This document shows positions 25,136 to 34,201 of a stretch of DNA of 64,000 bases, one piece after another (position 1 is the first letter of the stretch; the number at the start of each line of letters is the position of its first letter). Source of the DNA: Tenacibaculum sp. 190130A14a (lineage in GTDB: Bacteria; Bacteroidota; Bacteroidia; Flavobacteriales; Flavobacteriaceae). The notes under the pieces are model-generated. The model searched no databases. It saw only the letters and a program-made list of their open reading frames with translations, and was not told where the DNA came from. Location: positions 1,240,001 through 1,304,000 of the forward strand of contig NZ_OZ040189.1 in assembly GCF_964048965.1 (NCBI RefSeq). Reading direction: 5' to 3'. Both the position numbers and the translations under genes were made by a program.

Positions 25136-26720
25136 TTTAATCTTAATTGCATTTGTATTGCTTTTTTCTTGTACTAAGAGAAAAGCAACCTATTCAGATA
25201 CAGAAGTCTTTCGTTACAACGAACATTCGAATATTACCTCTCTAGATCCTGCCTTTGCCAAAGATCAAAGAAATATATGGGCAGTAAATCAATTGTATAA
25301 CGGTTTAGTAGTGTTAGATGATAGCTTACATGTAAAACCAGCGATAGCTAAAGAATGGAATATTTCTGAAGATGGAAAACATTATCAATTTACTCTGAGA
25401 AATGATGTTTTTTATCATAAGCATTCATTATTTGGAAAAGACTCAACAAGAAAGGTAAACGCAAAAGATTTTGAATATTCTTTTAATAGATTATTAGATA
25501 AAGATGTGGCCTCACCAGGGGGGTGGGTATTGCAGAATGTGGAGTCATTTACAGCGGAGAACGATTCGGTGTTTTCTATGCAGTTAAAACAACCGTTTCC
25601 TCCATTTTTAGGATTATTAGCAATGAAATATTGTTCTGTAGTACCTAAAGAAGCTGTAGCTTATTTTGGAAATACCTTCAGAGCAAACCCCATCGGTACA
25701 GGACCGTTTCAATTTAAATTATGGGTAGAGAATACAAAATTAGTTCTTCGTAAAAACCCGTTGTATTTTGAAAAGGATAATAAAGGAAATCAGTTGCCTT
25801 ATTTGGAAGCCGTTGCGGTTACTTTTTTACCTGATAAACAAAGTGAGTTTTTACAGTTTATTCAGGGAAATATTGATTTCATGAAGAGTTTGGATGCTTC
25901 CTATAAAGATGATATTCTAAATACGGATGGTACGTTGAAAGAAAAGTATGCTTCCAGAATAATCATGCAAACAGGAGCCTATTTAAACACGGAATACTTA
26001 GGGATTTATTTAGATGGAGAGTTAGAAACACCTACAAAATCAAAATTGATTAGACAGGCCATAAATTATGGTTTTGACCGAGAGAAGATGATTAAGTTTT
26101 TAAGAAATGGTATTGGTACACCTGCCACAAGTGGATTTATACCTAACGGACTCCCTTCTTTTAATAATCAGAAAGGGTATTCTTTTAATCCAGAAAAGGC
26201 AAGAAAACTAATTACCCAATATAAAGAAGAAACAGGAGATAAGAATCCAAAAATTACAGTTACTACCAATAGTAATTATTTAGATTTATGTGAATTTATT
26301 CAAAGAGAATTACAAAAGATAGGACTTGATACAAAAGTAGATGTAATACCGCCTTCAACGTTACGACAAGGAAAAGCGAGTGGAAAGCTTCCAGTTTTTA
26401 GAGCAAGTTGGATTGCAGATTATCCCGATGCAGAAAATTATGTATCTCTTTTTTACAGCAAGAATTTTACACCTAACGGACCAAATTATACCCATTTTAA
26501 AAACGAAACGTTTGATGAATTGTATGAACAATCTATCAAAGAAGTAGCTGTTGATAAACGCTATAAATTATATCAAAAAATGGATAGTATTATTATTGAA
26601 GAAGCTCCTATAGTGCCTCTGTATTATGATGAGGTGATACGATTTAGACAAAAGAATGTAAAGGGCTTAGGAATAAACCCAATTGATTTATTAGACTTAA
26701 GAAGAGTAAAGAAGGACTAA
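25092..26720 (+). CDS. ABC transporter substrate-binding protein, family 5 (oligopeptide/DppA type), lipoprotein
   Basis: A 542-residue extracytoplasmic solute-binding protein. The signal ends with lipobox LLFSC. SBP_bac_5 features include SLDPAFAKDQRN, LNNGLV-like LYNGLVVLD, NPIGTGPFQF, INYGFDREKMI and RASWIADYPDAENY. It likely binds oligopeptides. The start is a TTG inside the DUF4442 gene; no ATG is available before the signal peptide. No permease or ATPase genes for it are in the window. Confidence 0.9.
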   Translation: MQIKSIIKTNVRRSSLILIAFVLLFSCTKRKATYSDTEVFRYNEHSNITSLDPAFAKDQRNIWAVNQLYNGLVVLDDSLHVKPAIAKEWNISEDGKHYQFTLRNDVFYHKHSLFGKDSTRKVNAKDFEYSFNRLLDKDVASPGGWVLQNVESFTAENDSVFSMQLKQPFPPFLGLLAMKYCSVVPKEAVAYFGNTFRANPIGTGPFQFKLWVENTKLVLRKNPLYFEKDNKGNQLPYLEAVAVTFLPDKQSEFLQFIQGNIDFMKSLDASYKDDILNTDGTLKEKYASRIIMQTGAYLNTEYLGIYLDGELETPTKSKLIRQAINYGFDREKMIKFLRNGIGTPATSGFIPNGLPSFNNQKGYSFNPEKARKLITQYKEETGDKNPKITVTTNSNYLDLCEFIQRELQKIGLDTKVDVIPPSTLRQGKASGKLPVFRASWIADYPDAENYVSLFYSKNFTPNGPNYTHFKNETFDELYEQSIKEVAVDKRYKLYQKMDSIIIEEAPIVPLYYDEVIRFRQKNVKGLGINPIDLLDLRRVKKD

Positions 26721-27445
26721 TTCTTAGATTCGTTCCAATAGTAACTATCAGGATAGATGCGTTCTCCAAAAATAGCGGTGCCAACTCTTACAATGGTTGC
26801 ACCTTCTTCAATGGCAATTTCTAAATCATTACTCATTCCCATGGAAAGTTCGTCTATACGAACATTAGGAATCTGCAAAGAATTGATATCCTTTTGAAGC
26901 TGTTTTAAAAGACGGAAACATTTACGAATCTCTTTAGATTCTGAACTCAAGAGACCTATGGTCATTAAGCCTTTAATGTTGATGTTATTAAACTTGGCTA
27001 CTTCTTGTACTAAGGCAATAGTATCTTTTGGTTTTGCACCAAATTTACTTTCTTCAAAAGATGTGTTTACTTGAATATAAACATCAATGGTTTTATTTTC
27101 AAGAGTTAATCGCTTGTGTAGTTTTTCTGCTAATGATAAACGATCAATAGATTGAATACAACTTGCCCATTTGATAACTTCTTTAATTTTATTGCTTTGT
27201 AAGTGGCCTATAAAATGTATATCTGGTTGTAAATCTACTATAGCGTTGGTTTTTTGCTTTAACTCTTGAACTTTGTTTTCGCCTATAAGAGGTACACCTT
27301 GTTCTATGGCAAAACGTATCTTTTCAATGCTTACCGTTTTAGTAGCAAGTAATAGACGAACTTCATCCGGAGTTCTGTTTACTTTTTTACAAGCGTATTC
27401 GATTCTTTTGTAAATTGTATTTAAATTATTTACAATACTATCCAT
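26717..27445 (-). CDS. YggS/PROSC family pyridoxal phosphate homeostasis protein
   Basis: A 242-residue fold-type III PLP-binding protein. The PLP lysine is in LLLATKTVS (Lys36), and GENKVQELKQK, HFIGHLQSNK and LSMGMSNDLEIAIEEGATIVRVGTAIFG are all family signatures. It buffers free PLP and affects amino acid homeostasis. Its ATG overlaps the AAA ATPase gene by 8 bases and its stop overlaps the convergent transporter gene. Confidence 0.95.
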   Translation of the reverse strand: MDSIVNNLNTIYKRIEYACKKVNRTPDEVRLLLATKTVSIEKIRFAIEQGVPLIGENKVQELKQKTNAIVDLQPDIHFIGHLQSNKIKEVIKWASCIQSIDRLSLAEKLHKRLTLENKTIDVYIQVNTSFEESKFGAKPKDTIALVQEVAKFNNINIKGLMTIGLLSSESKEIRKCFRLLKQLQKDINSLQIPNVRIDELSMGMSNDLEIAIEEGATIVRVGTAIFGERIYPDSYYWNESKN

Positions 27446-28157
27446 TTTCTAGTGTAGTTTTTAATTCTTCTTTTTCAATTATTTTACTTTTTATGTCACG
27501 ATGAACGATGTCTTTTGCTTCTGCATAGGATATATCATATACTCGATTAATATCTCGAAATTCATCTGGGAATTCCTGTAAAAGTTGTTGGTAATATTTG
27601 TCTAAATCTGACTTATTTGGAGCCTCAAATTTTAATTTTAATTGAAAGCGTCTAAGTAAAGCGGAGTCTATAGTAGAAGAATAGTTAGTGGCCGCTATTA
27701 GTAAAATGTTATTTGGTAGAAAATCTATTAGCTGTATGATGGTGTTAACTAATCGTTTCATTTCGTGAGAATCTTTGTTGTCATAATTCCTAGCATTTCC
27801 GATGTAGTCAAACTCATCTAAGAAAAGTACAGCTCTTTCTTTAATAGCTTTTTTAAACACCTCTGAAATGTTTTTGGCTGTTTCACCTAATTTTGAAGAT
27901 ACTACAGCACTAAGATTAAGAATAACTATTTTTTTGTTGAGTTTTTTGGCGATGGCCTTGGCAGTTGTTGTTTTACCACAACCTGTATGTCCATATAATA
28001 GAAGTTTATTATCAACGGTAAGTTTATATTTATTTAAAATAGCAACATGTGCATATTCTTTTAATAGTTGTTGAATGATTTTTTCATTAATGCTGTTTAA
28101 CTGAATTTTACCTAATTCAATCGTTGTCTCTTCAGGGTGAAAAGTAAATGTGTTCAT
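27438..28157 (-). CDS. Small stand-alone AAA ATPase
   Basis: A 239-residue single AAA module: Walker A GHTGCGKT (56-63), Walker B LFLDEFD (111-117), sensor 1 IAATN (154-158) and arginine finger region LLRRF (168-171). The first 50 residues are a short helical leader. No protease, nuclease or substrate-recruitment domain is fused. Closest in pattern to small proteasome-type AAA proteins of unknown role. It overlaps yggS by 8 bases and is probably cotranscribed. Confidence 0.88.
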   Translation of the reverse strand: MNTFTFHPEETTIELGKIQLNSINEKIIQQLLKEYAHVAILNKYKLTVDNKLLLYGHTGCGKTTTAKAIAKKLNKKIVILNLSAVVSSKLGETAKNISEVFKKAIKERAVLFLDEFDYIGNARNYDNKDSHEMKRLVNTIIQLIDFLPNNILLIAATNYSSTIDSALLRRFQLKLKFEAPNKSDLDKYYQQLLQEFPDEFRDINRVYDISYAEAKDIVHRDIKSKIIEKEELKTTLENG

Positions 28158-28234
28158 TAGTATTTAAATAAATAGAAGGAAAATATGTTATAAGTAATTG
28201 AATATAGAATAAACTGTTTCAATATTTTGAAGGT

Positions 28235-28837
28235 CTATTTTTTATATTCATGTTCAGGACAATCAACCCTTAGTTCTTTCGATGTAAGTTTAGTCTGTAA
28301 AAGTTTACAAAAATGTTCATTATCAGTACGCTCATAATAAGAACAAGTAAAACACATTCTTTGAATAGTTATGACACCAGTTTGATTTAATTGATAAATA
28401 ACTTTTAACAAACCTGCCAGTATCTCTTTTTTTTGTGCTTCTGGTAATGTGGTTAAAGGTTTTTCAATATTAAAAGTGAAGTTGGAAGATTTTTCTGCAA
28501 CTTGTGTTCCTTTGTTCGTTAAACCAATTAAATAGCTCCTGGTATCGCTAGGATTAGTAAACTTCTGAATCAATTCTTTTTTTAATAAAACTTTTACGCT
28601 GTCACTAATGGTGGCTTTCGTCATATTAAACTCATCAGCTAAGTAGCTTACCTTGCATTTATCTTCTGAATGGAAGCGCAAAAAAATAAGGATTTGAATT
28701 TGAATAGGACTTAAAGAGTTTTCTTTACTTTCATTCCAAAGCAGTACTCTAAAAGCTTCAGAGATTCGCTCTAAAGCTACCACTATTTTACTTTCAATTG
28801 AACTATTTTGATGGTCTAAGTTAAAAGGAGATTTCAT
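28235..28837 (-). CDS. MarR family regulator with C-terminal cysteine cluster
   Basis: A 200-residue regulator. The winged helix is at about residues 42-118 (LSPIQIQILIFL, LADEFNMTKATISDSVKVLLKK, TRSYLIGLTNKG). It has an added C-terminal cluster, C162-x2-C165-x11-C177-x15-C193, which could bind an Fe-S cluster or zinc and make it a redox or metal sensor (inference). It ends the operon thioredoxin-like/DUF2024/MarR; its ATG overlaps the DUF2024 stop by one base. Two matching palindromes in the operon are its likely operators. Confidence 0.88.
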   Translation of the reverse strand: MKSPFNLDHQNSSIESKIVVALERISEAFRVLLWNESKENSLSPIQIQILIFLRFHSEDKCKVSYLADEFNMTKATISDSVKVLLKKELIQKFTNPSDTRSYLIGLTNKGTQVAEKSSNFTFNIEKPLTTLPEAQKKEILAGLLKVIYQLNQTGVITIQRMCFTCSYYERTDNEHFCKLLQTKLTSKELRVDCPEHEYKK

Positions 28838-29100
28838 TAATTACAGTTTTCGATTTCGTAAATAAAATACCCTTTATCTTTTATAATGTTTTCCCATGCT
28901 GGCTTAAGGGCTTCTACATGGCAAAATACACATTCTTTTGAAGATAGGTCAAGGCTTTCTAACCCTTTTGTTTTTAAATATTCCTTACCATAGTTAAATA
29001 TCACATTGGTATTTTTAAGCGTAGACGGAACAATAATATCAAAATGCATGATACTACCATCTTTTTTAGTTACATAGGTATCCCAAACTGCTACATTCAT
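28837..29100 (-). CDS. DUF2024 family protein
   Basis: An 87-residue protein beginning MNVAVWDTYVTKKDG, the typical DUF2024 opening, with a central CVFCHVE motif (Cys58 and Cys61 region). The CxxC is compatible with metal binding or redox chemistry. Function is unknown. A large palindrome lies just upstream, and the gene is coupled to the MarR gene by a TAATG overlap. Confidence 0.85.
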   Translation of the reverse strand: MNVAVWDTYVTKKDGSIMHFDIIVPSTLKNTNVIFNYGKEYLKTKGLESLDLSSKECVFCHVEALKPAWENIIKDKGYFIYEIENCN

Positions 29101-29128
29101 AATTTATTTAGTTTAATAAAGTTAAAAA

Positions 29129-29163
29129 GCTCTACAAAGTTAGGAATCCTAACTTTGTAGAGC
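29129..29163. promoter_or_regulatory. 35-base perfect palindrome: operator and terminator-like hairpin
   Basis: 17-base arms around a single central base at 29146. The core AGTTAGGAATCCTAACT is shared with the site upstream of the thioredoxin-like gene. On the minus strand it can also fold into a hairpin (outer arms GCTCTACAAAG and CTTTGTAGAGC) followed by five T, so it could end transcription between the first and second genes or attenuate it. Confidence 0.7.
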
Positions 29164-29170
29164 AAAAAAA

Positions 29171-29404
29171 TTATCCTTTTACATCTTGCATTGAAGCACC
29201 AAAGTTAATGTGTAATACATTTCCATTAGGTGTTAATAATGCTGGTACAGAGGTTACACCGGCTTTTTCTGCTTCGGCAATGCGGCTTTTATCTTCACCA
29301 AAATGTACTATTTCAACATTTTCAGATCCGATTAAATTTATGATGTCGTGTTCAGCACTAATGCAAACAGGACATCCTGCATGATAAAAAATAGACTTGT
29401 TCAT
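29171..29404 (-). CDS. Thioredoxin-fold protein with CPVC motif
   Basis: A 77-residue minimal thioredoxin- or glutaredoxin-like protein: active site YHAGCPVC (Cys10, Cys13) near the N terminus and the cis-proline segment TSVPALLTPNG. First gene of the MarR operon; an AGTAAGGAATCCTAACT site lies 32 bases upstream of the ATG. Role probably thiol redox chemistry; partner unknown. Confidence 0.87.
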   Translation of the reverse strand: MNKSIFYHAGCPVCISAEHDIINLIGSENVEIVHFGEDKSRIAEAEKAGVTSVPALLTPNGNVLHINFGASMQDVKG

Positions 29405-29435
29405 ATGTTTATGTATTTAAATTCGTTACAAATAT

Positions 29436-29452
29436 AGTAAGGAATCCTAACT
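29436..29452. promoter_or_regulatory. MarR operator copy upstream of the thioredoxin-like gene
   Basis: AGTAAGGAATCCTAACT is a 17-base inverted repeat with one mismatch, sharing 16 of 17 bases with the core of the palindrome at 29129-29163. Two copies of such a long palindrome, both in front of genes of an operon that encodes a MarR protein, argue for an autoregulatory operator. Confidence 0.65.
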
Positions 29453-29587
29453 AAAAAAGAATTAAAATCTTAAAATTTTGTTAATGAGGTGAATTTTTAG
29501 GTTGGAAGAGTTTTGAAAGATTACTTTGTTTTTGAGTTTTAATTCCTGATTTCTAGTGTTTTATTTTTCAGTATAAAAGTGAAACTC

Positions 29588-29617
29588 AAAAAAAAGAGAG
29601 GTTAATCCTCTCTTTTT
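29588..29617 (-). terminator. Terminator after the PLP enzyme gene
   Basis: Arms AGAGAGG and CCTCTCT flanked by A and T runs, ending 6 bases before the stop codon of the minus-strand gene. Confidence 0.8.
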
Positions 29618-29622
29618 AAATA

Positions 29623-31464
29623 TTATATACTTTCTACAAATTCTAAGAAAACTTTTTTATGCAGCTCCAAATCTAAATCAGGAGAGATAGCTACACGAGC
29701 AATATAATCTTTATCTCCTTCTTTCGTGGTTCCTTGGGTTGAAGTTGCAGGGATGGTCCAATAACATCCTTTTAACTGTCCGTAGCTTACACAATACTTA
29801 CTTTCGTTAGGTATTTTAGTAATCATTAAGTTAATCAACTTTAAATTCAATGCTCTTTTATAAGCTTCTCTTTCCTCTTCGGAATCTCCTTTAGTTGGAA
29901 GATCTAAAGAAAATACGGAAGGAGTAAATCCTTGGGCTGCCAATTCTTCAGAAACAAAATTGATTTTAGCAGTAGGTAATACCTCTTCTATATAGTTTAC
30001 AAAAGAACGTGTGTTTTTATAGGCATCATCAATTCGTTGTACCATAGAAGGTAATTGCTCTGCCAATAACTCTAATTGAAGTTCAGTAGCTTCATTATCG
30101 CATAGTTGAATGTGCTTTTCTATCTTGTCCATTAAGCTAGCAGCTTTTTGGTTCGCAACACAAAAACCAGCAGTACATTTACCTCCGCTCGGAAACTTAG
30201 ATCCACTTACATAAGCGATGGTTTTTACAGAAGATAGTATTTCGTTATCTCCTAAGAAGTTTACGTTCGGACAAAATGTTTGATCTAAAATAAATACAGG
30301 TTCAATAGCATTGTTTCCAGAAGGAGTAGTACGAGTAGCACTTAACACTTCTTTTAATTCTAAAAGATTAGGAACTTCAACTCTAGGATTGGTTGGAATT
30401 TCTGCAATAATATAAGGAACAGCATCTTCTTGAGCTATTTTATCTAAAACGACATTAACACTTTGCACCATATTGTTTCCACCATCAACAGGTAGGTCCA
30501 TAACGTCTACGTTGTCTAAACAAGCTGCCACACGTCTTGCTTGATCGTTAGTTCCACCATAACAATTTGGAGGAACTACAATTTTAATTGCTTTTCCAGG
30601 ATGATTTTCTAAGGCATGATCAATCAATCCCATTACAATAGCATATTGAATAGAAAGCCCGCTAGAACCTACTACTGCCTTTGAGTTTGATTTTGTAATC
30701 TCTTTAATAGTTTCTAATACTTTATTACGATTGTTTGCTGTATCAAAAGAACTATCGTGAATAGATTGTCCAGTTAATTGTTGTAAAGCAATTACAGTAT
30801 TAGATGGAGTCATGGCAATTGTTTCCCTTCTTCTTACATGTTGAATTTCTGAAACATACGATTCATTCTGTTCACCATTTACCAATAAGATACTACCTAA
30901 ATTAGCATGCGTATTGATATAAAAGTCAACTTTCGGTGAAATTGAAAAATCACAAACATTTTCTTGTTCAGAAACCAAAATAGTAGTTCCATCAAATTCA
31001 GAAAGCTCTTCTAAGTTGTTTATTTTTATTACATCAAATTGATAATTGTATACTTTTTTAACTACATCAATATCAAAGCAGCTTGGTAATTGATTCGTAT
31101 ATACAATTCGAGTGTTTTTGTTAGCCAATAAATTTTTTCTTAAAACCGCTAAAATAGGAGTGGTCTTAGAAGAGAAACTAATTACATTCGTAGGATTGGT
31201 ATTGTATACTTTTCCTAAAGCCCATTCTAAAACAGAAGATAAAGGATGTCCAAGTCTGATGTAATCATAAGCGGTAGGTAATTCACTTAAAACCTCTGTT
31301 TGAAAATTGTTTGCTTCAAATAAGGTGTTGAATTGTTCTAAAAACTCTGTTTTAGCTAATTCTTCGTTGTAAATATCTAATCGGTGTGTTGTTAATTTTA
31401 GCCAGTCAGCCGGCATATTTTGAACAACATTTGAAATATAATTGAGCACAGTATTACTTTGCAT
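29623..31464 (-). CDS. Cys/Met metabolism PLP-dependent enzyme, large form
   Basis: A 613-residue protein whose C-terminal 400 residues match the cystathionine gamma-synthase/beta-lyase family: VVPPNCYGGTNDQARR, AEIPTNPRVEVPNL, FILDQTFCPNVNFLG and the PLP lysine in YVSGSKFPSGGKCTAG. It has about 200 extra N-terminal residues of unclear function. I use ATG 31464; the longer TTG start would add nine residues. It is a single gene with its own terminator. Reaction not determined. Confidence 0.85.
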   Translation of the reverse strand: MQSNTVLNYISNVVQNMPADWLKLTTHRLDIYNEELAKTEFLEQFNTLFEANNFQTEVLSELPTAYDYIRLGHPLSSVLEWALGKVYNTNPTNVISFSSKTTPILAVLRKNLLANKNTRIVYTNQLPSCFDIDVVKKVYNYQFDVIKINNLEELSEFDGTTILVSEQENVCDFSISPKVDFYINTHANLGSILLVNGEQNESYVSEIQHVRRRETIAMTPSNTVIALQQLTGQSIHDSSFDTANNRNKVLETIKEITKSNSKAVVGSSGLSIQYAIVMGLIDHALENHPGKAIKIVVPPNCYGGTNDQARRVAACLDNVDVMDLPVDGGNNMVQSVNVVLDKIAQEDAVPYIIAEIPTNPRVEVPNLLELKEVLSATRTTPSGNNAIEPVFILDQTFCPNVNFLGDNEILSSVKTIAYVSGSKFPSGGKCTAGFCVANQKAASLMDKIEKHIQLCDNEATELQLELLAEQLPSMVQRIDDAYKNTRSFVNYIEEVLPTAKINFVSEELAAQGFTPSVFSLDLPTKGDSEEEREAYKRALNLKLINLMITKIPNESKYCVSYGQLKGCYWTIPATSTQGTTKEGDKDYIARVAISPDLDLELHKKVFLEFVESI

Positions 31465-31562
31465 ATGTATCGACTTTATTAAGGCATGCAAGATACGCTA
31501 AATAGAGTTTTTTTAAAAGAACCGAAAAGTATGTTTAACCCTTTTTTAAGAATCAATAGAAA

Positions 31563-33236
31563 TTAAACTTTGAGTTTTATTTGATTTACCCATATTTGTG
31601 TTCTATTTCCATTCTTTAGGAACTCTTCTAACATAAAAATACGATTGTATTTTACTTTTTTATCAAAGTAGATTTTCCCATTAATATAAATTTTTACTTT
31701 TTTATTTAGGTTCACCATTTCGGGTGAAATATTGATTTTAAAAGTACTAATACAAGATGTTTGTATATGAAAGGAATTATTGGCATATCGTGCTTTTACT
31801 TTTCCAGATTTTCTAGGAAAATCGAAGGCTTTCTTATCAACTTTCTTGCTTACTAAACTGTCATTGTTGTTATATGATAACCATTCGGTTATTTTAAAAT
31901 TTAAATTTTTATGCCATTGGGCTTTCGATTGTAGAGTATCTAACTTTATGTTTGATATCCAATCTATATCTCCATAGGTATTGTCATCAAACTCCCAAGA
32001 TATTTGTTTAGGAAAAGGGTCTCTTTTTCTTTCCTCTAAGTGATTAAATAGAATTTTGTAGGCTGGTTCAGATTCCTTAAACTCTGGAAACCAATGAGGA
32101 AATCCTTTATATCGATATTCCTGATAGTTTTCGTTTATTCGAGTCATCAATTTAGTAAAATCATCATTCGCTTTAGGAGGGTAATAATAATCTTGATCTG
32201 TTGAAAAGTGAACAAATGAACGATTGGTACCGTTTTCAACGAAGGTTCCACCGGTAAAAACCTTTGGTTGTGTATTAAACCCGTAAAAACCTGCAAATAG
32301 TGTAGGTTGCTTCATTAAATAAGAGAAAGAACCGGTTGCTCCATTTGAATGACCTGAAATGAAAACTTTATTATCATCAATATTGAGTGCTTTTTTTACT
32401 GATTTTAAGATTTCGGGTATCATATAAAAACCTTTGTTCGAAAGCATCCAGTTATATTCTTTGTTAGCACCTGGAAAAATTAGAATAACATTACTAAGAT
32501 CTCCATATTTGGTATAGTATTTATTCCAACCACCTAAAGTAATTTCCGGTATTCGGTATTTATGAAACTCAGTAAAACGAACTGCTCCATGTAAGAAAAA
32601 CAACACAGGATATTTTTTACGAGGATTATAATGTTTAGGTAAGTGAACGAGGTAAGCACTTTCGGTACTATTATTAATTTTTAATGAAATCGAATAATTC
32701 TGTTGTTTTTTAGGCAGATACGTGTTGTATTTATGTATTGATTTATATAATTTCTTAGGATTGTTTATGTTGCTAAGATTAATAGTTGAAGTTTGAAAAA
32801 ATTCTGTTTGTTGAGTTTTAAGTTTTTCAAAAAAAGTAATACTATCTTTTTTAGCTATTGCTGTTAAACTTTTCCAACGATCATCATTTAATAAGTTTTT
32901 ATAATCTTTTTGAGCGTATGAATCTAAAGCAAAACTCCATCCAGGATATCCTTGATCATCTTTTTCCATTTTCACTAAAGGTATTAAATAAGAAAAAGCT
33001 TTGTCTTTTAATTTAAGGCTAGAGGCCATGATAGAAGCATAGTATAAACCTGTTCCATTAATACTATCAGGGTATTTCTTAAAGGCAGTATCTAGTAGTT
33101 TTAAAGTTGAGTTATATTTTAAGGTGTCTTCTTGTTGAGCAATTTTAGTGGCTTTATTGATAACCTCAGTATAATTACTTTGAGCAATTGAAGTATGAAA
33201 GACTAGTAAGGAAAGTATTGCCAATAAATGTTTCAT
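31563..33236 (-). CDS. Secreted alpha/beta hydrolase, esterase-like
   Basis: A 557-residue protein with a cleavable signal (MKHLLAILSLLVFHTSIAQ). The middle has an esterase core: YPVLFFLHGAVRF oxyanion region, IFPGANKEYNWM and nucleophile elbow ISGHSNGATGSF. A histidine in FPHWFPEF is a candidate for the triad. The N-terminal 150 residues (TPR-like spacing) and the C-terminal 130 residues, a predicted beta domain, are unassigned. An AraC regulator gene lies just upstream in the same direction. Confidence 0.8.
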   Translation of the reverse strand: MKHLLAILSLLVFHTSIAQSNYTEVINKATKIAQQEDTLKYNSTLKLLDTAFKKYPDSINGTGLYYASIMASSLKLKDKAFSYLIPLVKMEKDDQGYPGWSFALDSYAQKDYKNLLNDDRWKSLTAIAKKDSITFFEKLKTQQTEFFQTSTINLSNINNPKKLYKSIHKYNTYLPKKQQNYSISLKINNSTESAYLVHLPKHYNPRKKYPVLFFLHGAVRFTEFHKYRIPEITLGGWNKYYTKYGDLSNVILIFPGANKEYNWMLSNKGFYMIPEILKSVKKALNIDDNKVFISGHSNGATGSFSYLMKQPTLFAGFYGFNTQPKVFTGGTFVENGTNRSFVHFSTDQDYYYPPKANDDFTKLMTRINENYQEYRYKGFPHWFPEFKESEPAYKILFNHLEERKRDPFPKQISWEFDDNTYGDIDWISNIKLDTLQSKAQWHKNLNFKITEWLSYNNNDSLVSKKVDKKAFDFPRKSGKVKARYANNSFHIQTSCISTFKINISPEMVNLNKKVKIYINGKIYFDKKVKYNRIFMLEEFLKNGNRTQIWVNQIKLKV

Positions 33237-33313
33237 GATATAATTTTTGTTGCAGCAAAGTTATTATTGATCAAGAATAAAAACTTGTATAAAAGGAACA
33301 TTTAGTGATAAAG

Positions 33314-34123
33314 TTAAAGATGCCAAAAAGTATCTTCTTTGCCAAGTTTGGTTCCTTTGTCAAAGAATTTTTTAGGTGAATGTTCTGTTAAGTTTTTGTA
33401 GGTCTTATTAAAATGAGGTTGGTCGCTAAAGTTGAAACGATGTGCTAACTCAGTAAAGGTTTCATTGGTGTTTTCAAAAAGTTTATTGTTTATAGTTTTC
33501 CTGAATAAGACAATTTCATGAAATTTTTTAAGAGAAATTCCAATGTTACTTTTAAAGACTCGATTTAGGTGTTGTCTACTCACTCCAATTTCATTAGACA
33601 TTTTTATTACAGAGAAATTCTCGTACGAGTTAAAAATATATTGAAGAGATTTTTCAAGAAAGGGATGTTCGAAGCTTACCAATCGTTTTAACAAGAAATC
33701 ATCTAATTTTGTGGATAGTATAGATGCATGAGTCGTTGAGAAAATTTCATTTAATTCGCTTGAAGTAAAAAAATCATGATTAAAAATAAACTCGTTAAAA
33801 TTTAAGTCTCTATAAAACTGTTGAATGCCTAACGGATTAAAAACAATAACTATTCTATAAACCTTTCCAGACTGCTTTACCCTAAGTACTTTTTCTCTAA
33901 CTGGGGTGAAAATTTGAAAAGGCTTTGATTTTTCAATAAAAACCATTTCTCCATCGGCCAATCTTTCATGAGATGAGTACAGTGAAATTGTAGTATTAAA
34001 ATGAGGAAAACATTGAAATGTAGTAGTCAAATTATCTGGTTTTATATCAAGATAATAGTAGTTGACGTACTTTTTAACAAGTTCGTTTTTCGGTTTAAAC
34101 GTTTCAAAAGTTTCTTTTTCCAT
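33314..34123 (-). CDS. AraC family transcriptional regulator
   Basis: A 269-residue regulator with an N-terminal domain of the DUF6597 type (FKPKNELVKKYVNYYYLDIKPD) and a C-terminal double helix-turn-helix at about residues 165-260: VIKMSNEIGVSRQHLNRVFKSNIG and FTELAHRFNFSDQPHFNKTYKNLT. It probably senses a small ligand. The esterase gene downstream is a plausible target but no operator was identified. Confidence 0.9.
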   Translation of the reverse strand: MEKETFETFKPKNELVKKYVNYYYLDIKPDNLTTTFQCFPHFNTTISLYSSHERLADGEMVFIEKSKPFQIFTPVREKVLRVKQSGKVYRIVIVFNPLGIQQFYRDLNFNEFIFNHDFFTSSELNEIFSTTHASILSTKLDDFLLKRLVSFEHPFLEKSLQYIFNSYENFSVIKMSNEIGVSRQHLNRVFKSNIGISLKKFHEIVLFRKTINNKLFENTNETFTELAHRFNFSDQPHFNKTYKNLTEHSPKKFFDKGTKLGKEDTFWHL

Positions 34124-34201
34124 TTTTAGAACTATTCCAAGCGATTAGCAATTTACTTTTTATAAATCTGATTAAAGTTTGTTTTATAATAAAATGAATA
34201 T

